Of a stretch of DNA of 64,000 bases, positions 1-12,392 are shown piece by piece; position 1 is the first letter of the stretch; each line of letters opens with the position of its first letter. Under the pieces are notes generated by a model, which saw nothing but the letters and a program-made list of their open reading frames with translations, searched no databases and was not told where the DNA came from. The position numbers and the translations under genes are program-made. The stretch is taken from the NCBI RefSeq assembly GCF_030867145.1, contig NC_134433.1, forward strand, positions 14,025,216 to 14,089,215, in the 5' to 3' direction. This DNA is from Opisthocomus hoazin. Taxonomy: Eukaryota > Chordata > Aves > Opisthocomiformes > Opisthocomidae.

Positions 1-1259
1 GAGCAGATTTTCGTGCCTACCAGCTCTGCAGGCCAGGTGGAATGATTGCACGTGTTAAAGGAGCAGCAGTGTCTGGGAACAGGTACTTGAACCCTGGCCT
101 TGACAAACCAGTTTGCTGCTCTCTATTGTGCCATAATTCTTTGCTCCACAACTTAATCTCAGTTGATTCGTGTTAAGGAGCACGATGTTCCGTTCAGGAA
201 AAAAGTACAAATGAAATCATGGTGACTGATGTAACTGGAAACTTTGCTTAGAGATTGTATATTTTTTCAAAAACCATTTACAATATAGGTTTAGGTTATT
301 TCTTTGGAATACAAGTCAAGAAGCTACAGTGATAAAGGGCTGCAGCAGAAACCAGTTGTCCTGGGGTGGGAAGAGCCCTTTTTTTGATTCACATCGTACC
401 ACGTGGTTGCCAGGCGTTTTTTTGGGGCTGTTGGCAGGGTACGACCCCATAGCAGGGCTTCTCCCAGCTTGTCTCCACAGCTCCACATCGCTCCGCTCTG
501 GGCAAAGCAGCGTCAGAGGAGCCAGGCACGATCTGCCAACCACACCTTCTGACTCGGTGGACCATTGTTTTGCACGTATGCCAGAAAGTCCATATCCCAT
601 TGAGCTGACACCTGCATTAAAGGATATTTTGAAAAAAATAGCTTCCAATCGATATTAAAATAAAACCTGCGTAGTAAAATTCCACCAAAAATAACCTGAA
701 GTGGCTGAGAAGAGGATAACTGAGCAGTGACTTGAAGATCTCTGACAGAAATGCTTCTGGAAGGTTACACCAATGCACCTGACGTTTCTTGGTACGATAA
801 ATCAATGGCTCTCCTCCCACAGGTATATCGGAAACCTGTGGGACTGTGCCCTCGTAATACGCACTGTACACAATAGATCAGCTCTGCACAAAAAAGGCTT
901 TGGCGTCCCGAGAGGGACACAGATGCGGATGAAATTTGAGTAGCTTTGGTGTTGAAAACCTTCCAGGGGATCACAACAGAATTACAAAAGTTTATTTGCA
1001 AAAGGCTTGTAGGATTTAACTCCGAACAGGCAAGCTTATTTAATAAATTGTGTACAGAAATAATGCTGCTATATCTTTAAAATACAAACAGGAGTTTCCT
1101 TACAAAGGACGATACTGAGCAGAGCTAAGAACCAGCAGTGCAGAGATGTTGCAATTCCTATTTTTGAAAGCATTTATTTTAGCGTAACAGAACGTCCCAA
1201 GAAAAAAGCACGTTTTGCAGACAGCTTGGTTAATGTGGCTATTGGAGCGTGGCTCCAGG

Positions 1260-1273
1260 TATAAATGACGTCA
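1260..1273 (+). promoter_or_regulatory. TATA motif joined to a full CRE
   Basis: TATAAA at 1260-1265 is followed directly by the palindromic CREB/ATF site TGACGTCA at 1266-1273; an inverted CCAAT (ATTGG) lies at about 1241. This could be an intronic promoter or enhancer element. No transcript evidence is available from sequence alone. Confidence 0.35.
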
Positions 1274-1575
1274 AACGTGTAACAATTTTAGCTTACTAAT
1301 CTTCAAATAAGATATTTTCTTTCTTCATCTTGTAAAGCAAGTGAATCTGCCAAGTAACCTTTTAAGCCCCAAAAGGTTTCTGTTGATCCTGACCATAAAC
1401 CAGGTTTATTTCCTGCAGTTTTAGAACACTGAAGGCAGATAATGTCTCGGTTGCACTGAACGTTCCGGAGTGGCGGTGACAGACGCTGAAGGCTGCGGTT
1501 GCTCGGTGGGACTGGGGAGCCCAGGTTTTGCTGGGAGCTGGGGTCCAGGCTGGCTGCAGCATCGTCTGCTGGGGC

Positions 1576-1606
1576 TGAGTCAGGGGGAGCCCGCGGTCCT
1601 GAGTCA
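1576..1606 (+). promoter_or_regulatory. Two perfect AP-1 (TGAGTCA) sites 24 bp apart
   Basis: TGAGTCA occurs at 1576-1582 and again at 1600-1606 in a GC-rich patch. The first is part of GCTGAGTCA, which also fits the NF-E2/Maf-type extended site. Intronic enhancer is inferred from spacing and motif quality only. Confidence 0.35.
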
Positions 1607-4600
1607 CTGCCCAGCCCCGAGCCGCGGGGAAGTGGATGGTTTAAATACTGTGAGAATCTTTATCAGCACAGGAAATGACAGCTCATTAAAATACTAACCG
1701 TTAAGCCTGTTTAGATCACTGTCTGGAAAAAAATTAACCATTGAAGGTTCAGATAAGTTGCAGGAAGAAAGGTGCTCTGTTCAGACAGTCAACACGGCAC
1801 GCAAATTAATCAGCTTTGCTAGTTGTCCAGTGGCATAAAAGTATTTCTGTTGGAATCTGTTTTTCAATGGTTTGTAAAATACCTAACTTTCAAAGACGTT
1901 GATACCGTGCTGGAGCAGAACTTCCAGTTTCTTTTGAGGGAGGGATGGCTAAAATAACCAAATACGGTGCCTCTTACTAAATATTTTATTGCTTTTGAGC
2001 TGCAGGATGGATTTTTCTTGTGTTCTTACATGGGAACGTAGAAATGTGAATCTAGAAGAGAGAAACTCTGTGTGGGAGGAGTGGGTGTTGGGTGTGATGG
2101 TTTAATAACGTTTTGCAGGATTGTTTGGAAGGTGAAAGCCCTTGCTTTGGCCCTCTGGCCTAGCTGCTAATAGCTAGTGCCATTTGAATAGATTATTTTA
2201 AAAAGAGCTGGAGGTACTGGGAGGGAAGAGTCCCTCCCAGCAAGCTCCCTCCTGCCTTCCTCACATTCTTCAGTGCCACTTAACTCCCTTTTTTTATAGA
2301 AGGAGATAATCTCTGGCCTTGGGCCATGCTCGCTGGGGACGCAGGGGGAGATACTGAACTTGTGCAGGGTTTGTGCTGACAAAACACACAGTGATGTTGT
2401 CCTCTTCGTTTGGCTTTCTTGGTTTTTTTCAGGATGTCTTTTGCTGTTGTCTTAGTTTTGAATTGTAGTGCTGGCATTTCCTAAAAGGATGTTTTTTTGG
2501 ACTAGCCCAAATAGCTGAATCTGAGCAAAATACGTACGGCACGGTTTGTCCCCAGAGCCCAAGAGGGTCCAGACGAGGACAACGTGTGCATGCCAGGGAG
2601 TCTGACAAAATCAATCCCCCTGTCAGTTAAACGTTTTTTCCAAATTAACAGCTGTGGCTATTAGAGAGCTCATCCGTAAGATGGGATTGTGACTCAATAT
2701 GGCATCACCTTTCCGAGCGGGGCTGCGGTGGTTTCAGCCTGGGAGCCTGGCAGTGTTTGCACCGTCTCGTCTGTTCAGCGACTGTGGTTCGCGTTTCCCT
2801 TCAGGTGATGATTTCCGTAGTGAAATGGACTTCCACGGCTTTAAATCTGCGGGGCTTTGTGTTTTGTCATCACCACAGCTGGGGGACCAGGTCCGGTTGC
2901 TCACACGCGCTGCTGCGTGGGGTATAAAATTCAGAACTGAATGCCACCAAAGTTCTTATTTACATTTTTAATTGCCATCAGAATAAATGGAGTTTAAGAA
3001 CTGCTTAATCAGTTGCTTAATCACTTGCTATTAGAGGCCTCTTAAAAATGGGAAAGTTTCATTAGCAGTAAAAACCCCACTGTATTAATAGTCCTAAAAT
3101 GTGGCTCTACAAGGGCAGCTTTGGTGTGCCTCTAAAATACTTGCTAATTCTAACATTTCTCTCTGGAAAAACAGGCAAATACACATGTGTTTTTATAAGA
3201 TGGGAAGTTTATATCCTAAATCGTGGACTGATAGATTACTTTTTTTGTGAAGTGTTAGCACAATGACACTAAAATGCAGCGTTTGATAGAGAACTGTACT
3301 CCAGCATTTAGCACAGCTTGTAATTATCTGAGTGTTCACAACCTCTCGTAGCACAGGTTATGACATTTCAAGATCTCAGGAGTAACCTGCACTCTTAAAA
3401 GTTCTCGTAAGATGCAAAATATGCCTTTCAAAAGCGCAAATATCATGATTAAATTGTTTTAAAGAAGTATTTTTAATATTAGTAAAAGTGCAGTTGACTT
3501 AAGTACTGAATAACTTTCTACTTTTTGTTCAGCTGGCATAGCGAAAAATACTGGTTTGGTCCTTCTCTTCGTTTGGTGCTTCAGCCACATGCACTTGAGC
3601 AAACTCCTACCTCTAGTGCCAAAAGTTCCGTTAAAAAGAGAAGTTTCCCAAAAATCTTCCCTACCACTTCATGACTAGTGACATGCGTCTGAGGTTCAGC
3701 TGGTGGCAGTCATTCTTTGAAAAGCAAATTAAGAAATTGTACAGTGTATTTTAATAAAGACAGTTTTGCTGTAACTGGAATAGAAGTTTTAGGAGTCAGA
3801 CTGCCAGCATCTGCACATGGTGTAATTTTTAAACTAACCCTGGAACAACTTCGCTGAATCTCTGTAGTGTGGGGCTTCAAATGGATGTGAAGTTCTGTTT
3901 TATTTGTTGGGAAAAATGCTATATACTTTTCCATTCACATAGAAATTGTGGCTCTTAGTTAAACAAACAAACAAAGTTACATCTGCTTAGTTACAAATAC
4001 CAGGTAATTCTTTGAAACAAGTTTCAACAGGGCTTTGTTAGTGAAGCAAAATTCCTAATGGGTGTTTATGTTGTAGCATTAGAATGTGAGTAATGCTTTT
4101 TACTGAAATGTTATGATTTTCATGAATTTAGGCTGTACCAAAGGCTAGTGCAATTTTTTGGAAGTCTGTTTTCAGTTTCGATTCCTTATGAAACATTCCA
4201 TGTTAGCAGAGAATCAGAATTAATTGAAATACAAACTGATGTTCAGCGTAAACTGTTTCTAAAATTGCTTCTGAATCAAAATTCCTTCTGAAGTTTTCTT
4301 CCCTTAAAAAAAAACAAAACAAAACAAAGCCTTTTTTTCGGAGTCTTATGGTAAAACTGCAGCTAGTCTCTTTGTTTTTCAAGTAAATTCAGTTGAAAGG
4401 CCAGAACACCCAAGAACAGCACCTCTCTTCCTAGAAGCGCAGCCTTGTTGCTGCAAGATTCCCTAACAGCAGTGCTAGCAGCTAGTGAAACGTCGTATTT
4501 CAGGGCTGATTTTGACAGACAACTTGTAGTGAATGACCCTTTTTTTTTATTCCCCCCCTTAAACTGAAGTCCTCAAGCGGCTGGCGAAGACCTGCATTTT

Positions 4601-7029
4601 AAGCCTTTAAGAAGGGAGAGCAGGGTGTGCGTCTGGGGGTTTGCTGGTGTGTTTTGTTTTGGCAGATAGAGACTACAAAGTGTGGGTGAGTTCTGTTGTG
4701 CGCTGAGGTCCTTTTATTTTCTTATCCTTTCATATTCTTTATTTGAAAGACAATAGGCTTGATTCTCAAAGGAAAATGCAAGGAATTGGGTTTAGGTTAT
4801 TCTACAAGCAGGGCTATCTTCCAGCATCTTCCCTTCTTCAGTGGGCTGTGTAAGTACGCCTGTGGTTTGCATCTGGGCTCCTGAAACTGCAGCAGGCTTT
4901 TGAAGGTGTATCTTACAGTCACGGCGAACTGGCGTGGAATTATGATGCAAACCTTTTGTTTCTGCATGTGGAGCTGCGTCTGGTGTGAGTGTAATCCGTG
5001 GAAATTCATACTGCAGTCTTCCCCCTCCTCCTTTAATAAGAACAGGGTTAGCGAGTTGAACTTTGCTAGGTCTGCGGGGGGGTGCCACTCATTTGTAATT
5101 AAATAAAATGAAAATTGATTTTTAAGACTTCTAGATCTAAGATCATGTCTACGCTTTGGATATTAGGGGAGATGTGTTAGCTGGTTGATTAAATGGTTGA
5201 ATTTTGTTGGAAGAGTACAAGTAACTGATACTGTCCCACTGAAATGGGATCTCAAGAATTTTATTCCTAGTCCTGTGGATTCATGATTTTCTAGATGTTA
5301 CTCTGCTTCATTTTACTCCTGAGTTAAAGTGATTCACCTTTTTCTCAGTATTAAAGTCTCTGTGAATGTGCAAAACACTGCAGACTTTTACAAACCAAGG
5401 TCCTTGCATTCAGGATCTTACAGTTCTTCAAAACAGCTTCAATAAACTGAATGTTGTGCACTTCATTCTTAGTCATGCTCACAAAAGAAAAGAAAAGCTG
5501 AATACTTTTAGGGAAAAAATTTTGAAATACGGTGTTGATGCACCAAGATCTCTTCAAGCCGACTGAACTTGGTTTTCATCTCTTTGTTCTGTTGTTCAAT
5601 GCTAATTGGGCACTGACTTAGTTCAGTTTTCAGAAAAAAATGGAGGCATTTGACCAACTGTTCTGTTAATCATTCATCTCTCGTCATTTAAATATTCCTC
5701 ATTTCATAATCATGCAGAAGTTTAAAAGTAAACTATTACCTTTCGGTAGCTTTTCCGGGCTCCCAAGTGACATTTGAAAAAGAAACCTCAAACTGTAACT
5801 CATTTTTAAAACTGTGACTCGTGCTGATCAGCGAGTCATTAGGAGAATTTTTACCACAAATCAAGTCAGCTTCGTAAGGGACGGGTCTGAAAAACTGGAA
5901 ATAATTTGTAAAAGTTGACATACTCTGTGTAAAATGTGTAACGGGCGTGCTTTAGTCTCGGCTTGCTCTTTTTTTTCTGAAATTGTACCAGTCCAGGCAC
6001 AGAATTTACTCACCCATTCGTATCATCGTGATGGTGAATCATGAGGGAAGCAATCTCTTTCTCGTAAATACCTTCAGAAAAATTGTTTCCCCCTGGCTAT
6101 TGAAGGAAGCGGATTTCGTGGAGGAGAGCGAGCTACTCCGTTCCTTTGGTCTGTGCGTTTTCATAAATTCTTCAGATTAGAAAGCTGTTTTTTTAAATTG
6201 GGCTTTAGCCTGGAAAAGGGAACATCGTGTCAAATGAGGAGAGTGAGGAAAATGATTTGAGAGACCTCACCCTCCCGGAGCAGTGGCAGTCACTCGGAGA
6301 GGAGCCGATCAGTTTGCGAAACTGTCGATGAGTGTCTTGGTGGCTGCGGCGTGTTTTACTAAATCCTCCCTGGAGCAGTAGTGTAAAGACTCAAAACTGA
6401 AGTGTTGAAATTTAGGTGGCTTTTTTAATGTAGAAGACCATATTAATTTCTTTAAAATTAAAAATAAGAAATTTAAAATCTCCATTCTCTTTGAAATTAA
6501 AATAGTGTTTGTCAGTGACAGGAACTCTCCGGTGGCCGGGATGGGAGCTCTGGGTATCTACGTGAATCGAACCTTGGGAGCCTTCGGCTTGTGCGCGTGT
6601 TCTCACCACACCAGCTCAGCTGCGGTGCTGCTGGTGGCAATTGCTTCCGCTGTGTATTTAAGGTTGTTTGAGGGCTTTTTTTTAAACTGTCGTGTCAGTT
6701 ATTAAAGCTCCTTGGACCTCCTGCTAAACAGCACGGTGTGTAGATGTCAAGACCCATGACCTAGGTTGTTTTTCATTAAAGTCTGGCCGGGCTGTGGTGT
6801 TTGCAGGATGGCAGCTGGAGGCTGCTGTGAGTTTGTCCAGCGCCAGCACCTTTGCGCCGTAGAGGTGGGAGAGGGTGCTGAGTTCCCAAAACCCATCCGT
6901 GAGCTTTCTAACGTTAATGTAAGAACAAGGTGTTTGGGAATGCAGTGTAGCTTTTGTGCAAGTCATCTGCCATAAACCGGGGCATGATTCAGAGCAGGGT
7001 TCAGAGTTCCTTCTTTGTTCCTTTGTTAA

Positions 7030-7225
7030 TCACTGACTTGTGGGAGGCGCCTGCAGAATTTGCTAATGCATTCTTTTTGGGTAAGGATGACGCACAGATT
7101 GTCCTAATAAGGACTTAGTTTGAGAAGGGGGCCGTCTTCTCTGAGAAGATAGGGGCAAGTCATAGGGCGAGCAGTTTCTTTTTTAACGGAGGGATGACAC
7201 AAGCACAAGTCATTTCCTTATTAAT
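7030..7225 (+). promoter_or_regulatory. AP-1-like cluster, candidate miR-21 promoter
   Basis: Four AP-1-like half or near sites are seen: TGACTTG (about 7035), TGACGCA (about 7088), TGACACA (about 7195) and AAGTCAT (about 7208). They sit 0.4-0.6 kb before the penultimate VMP1 exon and about 3.5 kb before the miR-21 hairpin. In mammals the miR-21 promoter lies in VMP1 intron sequence a few kb upstream and is AP-1 and STAT3 driven. Assignment rests on position and motif type, not on an alignment. Confidence 0.4.
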
Positions 7226-7559
7226 CGGTTCAAACCAGTTCTTACAGGAACTGCTGGTGATAAATGTGGGACTTCTGAGAAGTCATTCATTTGATTCTCA
7301 GCGCTGCGCCAGTGCACAGCCCCAGCTGGCTTCTCCCGGGCTTTAAGGAAATGCTCGAGCTCGCAGCTTCTTTCGGTGTTACCAGCAGCGTATTGGCACT
7401 GGTTTGCTCTGAAAGATTTTTCTTTTTAAGCACTTTTTTGAGGATCTGGGGAAACGTGTCCCTTTCAGAAGTATCAGATAAAAAGATGAAATACACTTTA
7501 TTTCGTGGTGATCTGTTTTCTCGAGTAGCAATGCCCTTCTGAGCTGTAGCTCAGTCTGA

Positions 7560-9233
<1,674 letters not shown>

Positions 9234-10727
9234 GCTTGGAAAAAACCCCTTGGAGTGGGTTTTAGCAGACATGAAAAACAACACATCTTTCCATATGTTT
9301 AAAAATCAGCATTATTCAAAACGGGGGAAAACTTTTTAACATCAGTTTTCAACTATAACAAGTTTTTATTTAATTTTGAAAGTAATTTGGATATTAGAGC
9401 AGACGTTTCATTGACAAACTTATAAATGTTAAGGTAAGGTATAAATGCTTTACATGTCTGAGTTGTGTTCTGTGGGATGGACAATGTGATGTTAAATGGA
9501 GTTTAACACAGATGTTGTCCACCCAAGTTACTTCCAAAACTGATGATTTAATACTCTCCGCTTCCCGATTTAACTTCAGACTGACCTAAGGGTAACTTTT
9601 TATTTCAAAGGGTGGCTGTTTTGCTTTTTCCATAACTTTCAAGACCATCAAAATGTATATACATGAATACAGATTGGATACAAAGCGTTGCATGTCCCTC
9701 ATGGTAAGGCTCTTCCATCTGAATTCCCCAGTGTCCCGTTGCATTGCACGTGCTCTCGGTCAGAAAAGCCACCCTCTTAAACGTCATGATGTTAGCAGAG
9801 ATGATTGATGTCAAAATGCAGAAGCTGACATTTTTTATTCTGTATATTTAGAATGAAGTTAAGATAAAACTTTATAAAGTCATCTTTGATCATTCCAGAA
9901 TTCCTTGTGTCAGTCTTTTTAAGCTGCTGCTTTTCCTCTCCGCTGCTCTATGCTCAGTTTCTTCAGTTTCTTTATTGAGCCTTAATCCCACGGATCGCAT
10001 GCTTTACTCGGCCTTCCTGCACAAATGGTGCTGAAGGCCTGTGTTCTTTTTGGTGGTGTTTTTTTTTTTTTTTTTCTTAAGAACTCCTTACTTAGCAGGA
10101 GGAAGTAGAAAGCATACCACTTGCTGGAAGTGTGGCTCGCTGGTTAAAGCAGGCGAGTGAGTGAAATAGGGATCCATAAATTCTGCTCAGATGTTTGCCC
10201 CTGGTCCCAGCACTGTGGGCCATGAAGGAGAAGAGAGGGGGGAAGAGTAAAGATTCCAGCTGAAAACAGGTTTGATGTCAAACCCAGCGATGATGCAGAG
10301 AACCTTAGAGAACCTTAACCTGAGGCTTTAAAAGTCAGATATGTTAAAAACATTTATGAACCAGTGTGTGTTCCAGTTCTAATGCACCTGAACATAACCA
10401 ATATTAGGATGGATCTTTTCCCTCTGTAGTAAGTAGATACCCATTCCACTGCTGCTGTGTGCGCATTACTGCTCTAATAACTCTTGAACTATTGCTTTCT
10501 ATTTTTATCCTAGGGGTAAGTAACAAGCAGTAATTTGACTTCCAGTTAGCGTTTTCAGAAGGTGGCATACGAGCACAAAGCAGGTTAGATGTTGCTCTTG
10601 CTTCAGCGAGATTCACCCCTGCATGAGGTTAGGGCAGATCTCGAGCAAGCGGTGAGAATCCGTATTGTGTTCAATCCTGCCTGAGTGTCCTCTTGTGTTG
10701 CCAACCGTCGTGACATCTCCATGGCCT
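9234..10727 (+). other. VMP1 3'UTR and VMP1-miR-21 spacer
   Basis: AT-rich sequence after the VMP1 stop. By eye it contains no AATAAA or ATTAAA. Weaker variants occur, for example TATAAA near 9440 and 9873. The 3' end of VMP1 mRNA therefore cannot be placed. A long T run lies near 10058-10077. No ORF of interest. Confidence 0.6.
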
Positions 10728-10815
10728 TACCATCCTGTCGGATAGCTTATCAGACTGATGTTGACTGTTGGATCTCATGGCAACAACAGTCGGTAGGCTG
10801 TCTGACATTTTGGTA
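10728..10815 (+). ncRNA. MIR21: miR-21 precursor hairpin
   Basis: Stem-loop with outer arms TACCATCCTGTC and GACATTTTGGTA. The 5p strand starts TAGCTTATCAGACTG at 10743 and runs to about 10764, with the universal miR-21 seed AGCTTAT. The 3p strand starts CAACAACAGTCGG at 10781 and runs to about 10801. Loop and 3p bases (TTGGATCTCATGG, AACAACAG, GGTAGG) differ from human and fit the bird form as I recall it. miR-21 represses targets such as PTEN, PDCD4 and SPRY genes in other vertebrates. It lies 1.5 kb downstream of VMP1 on the same strand, the arrangement seen in mammals, where it has its own intronic promoter and also arises from VMP1 read-through. Confidence 0.98.
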
Positions 10816-11083
10816 TCTTTCATCTGACCGTTCGCTCATCCATCTCCAGCTGTTTTCATTGAACATCAGTGGCATCTAAATGTTCATAAGGTTAGAGGGA
10901 AATGAGCTCAGAAGTCGTGCAGGGCAGCAGTCTGCATAAGAAACATCTTCTACGGTTTCATCTCAGTTGTGTGTGAGGTTTGTAATGTTTCTCTTGTATG
11001 CTTCATGGGTAACTTCAAGCACTGTTACTGAAGGAATGAGGAGGCTTTTAATAGGGACTGCTCTCAGCAGAGCTGCTGACCAG

Positions 11084-11089
11084 ATTAAA
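11084..11089 (+). terminator. ATTAAA, candidate pri-miR-21 poly(A) signal
   Basis: First canonical-class hexamer after the VMP1 stop on this strand, about 270 nt past the miR-21 hairpin. Use is not shown by the sequence. Confidence 0.25.
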
Positions 11090-11997
11090 TTCAAGTACCT
11101 GAAAGGCGGAGTGCTGGGAGGCAGTGCAAGGTAGTTAAAAGCATGAAGGCTGCTCATTTGCCCCGTGGGTTTTTAAAAGATGAACAGTGTTTCTTAAGTC
11201 TTGGCCCTAGCAGCTTTTTCACGTTTTGGGCTAAATGTGGTCTTTGAAAATACTGTAGCAAAGAACTTGTTCTAATACAATGCACATTCTGAAAATCGTA
11301 GCTGCTTGAGAGGTCACTTTTTTCAGTCTACTAAAACTTTAATTTTGCACTCCGTCAGAGATGGCGTCAGCAGTTCATAGCTGTTTGTTTCATTTTCTTC
11401 AGGATACTTGGATTAGCGAAAGAGCTGTTTGCTCCTTGCCCCCGTTCCAGTAGCAGCTTTTTTTCCCCTCAGATCTGCCGTTCACCTTGGGGACGCTGGT
11501 ATTTGCTTCACACAGTTCTGGCAGTGTCTGAGAGGCTTTCGTGAGAGTAAATGACATTTATGCCATGTTGAGGTCCCTGTATGTTGTCGGATTGAAATGA
11601 GGAGACTGTGGAACAATAAGTAAAAGCAAAAAAAAACCCCTCTTCCTAGAGCCTGAGCCAGTAAACTGTACCTTTCCGAGTGCTTTAGCGGTCTCCTCAT
11701 AATTATGCCTCCTTGCCTACTGAAAAATCACTAGACAAAACGAAAGCTTTCTCCCGCTTTTATTTCAATATATGTTTACATACATGTAGTGGAAAAAATA
11801 TATATCTGTTGTTCTGCAAGTCCTGTTTGTATGCGTCCATTCCAGTGAGCTCTGCTGTTACTCTGAAGCTCATTCTACTGGCTTCCACCTGTTCAGCCGC
11901 TGGGAGATAGTAAGACTTGGTAAAAGGTAAAAATAATAGAAAGGAAAGTTGTGCGAACCTGATGAGATTTGCAAATGGATGGTTTTATGTTTGCTTA

Positions 11998-12003
11998 AAT
12001 AAA
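11998..12003 (+). terminator. AATAAA, candidate pri-miR-21 poly(A) signal
   Basis: AATAAA about 1.2 kb after the hairpin; a G/T-rich element follows at about 12018-12035. A second AATAAA lies at 12387-12392. Either could end the primary miR-21 transcript, whose human counterpart is polyadenylated downstream of the hairpin. Confidence 0.35.
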
Positions 12004-12386
12004 CAAACAAGGAACTGTTTCCCGGTGTTTATTTCAGCTGGATTGGTTTCCATTTCTGTATATTGAGCTTGGTTGTTATTCTGTGAAACTTCTTGTCCCA
12101 AGCATTCTACAATGAGCGTGAATCTAGAAGATGCATCTGCAGCTGCATTTTGTGGCTTCAAAGAAAGACCCAGAGCCTTTAGCATTTAATCTGAAAACAT
12201 GTATTCTGGTCCCTCAACCCGAAGATTCCTTTTGTGGTACATATTTTCAGTTGCACGTTGGGAGCAGTCAGTCGTCTGGTTTAAAGCGTGTTAGAGACCA
12301 ATCCACAGTGAGCTCTATTGCAAGAGAAACAATCTTAGCATGGATCGCTGTAGTTTCAGCTGCTGCTTCTTGCAGTTTAGACACTG

Positions 12387-12392
12387 AATAAA
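12387..12392 (+). terminator. AATAAA, second candidate pri-miR-21 poly(A) signal
   Basis: AATAAA followed by a T-rich tract (CTTCCTTTTTTCC). It lies downstream of the signal at 11998 and could be a distal site. Confidence 0.25.
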
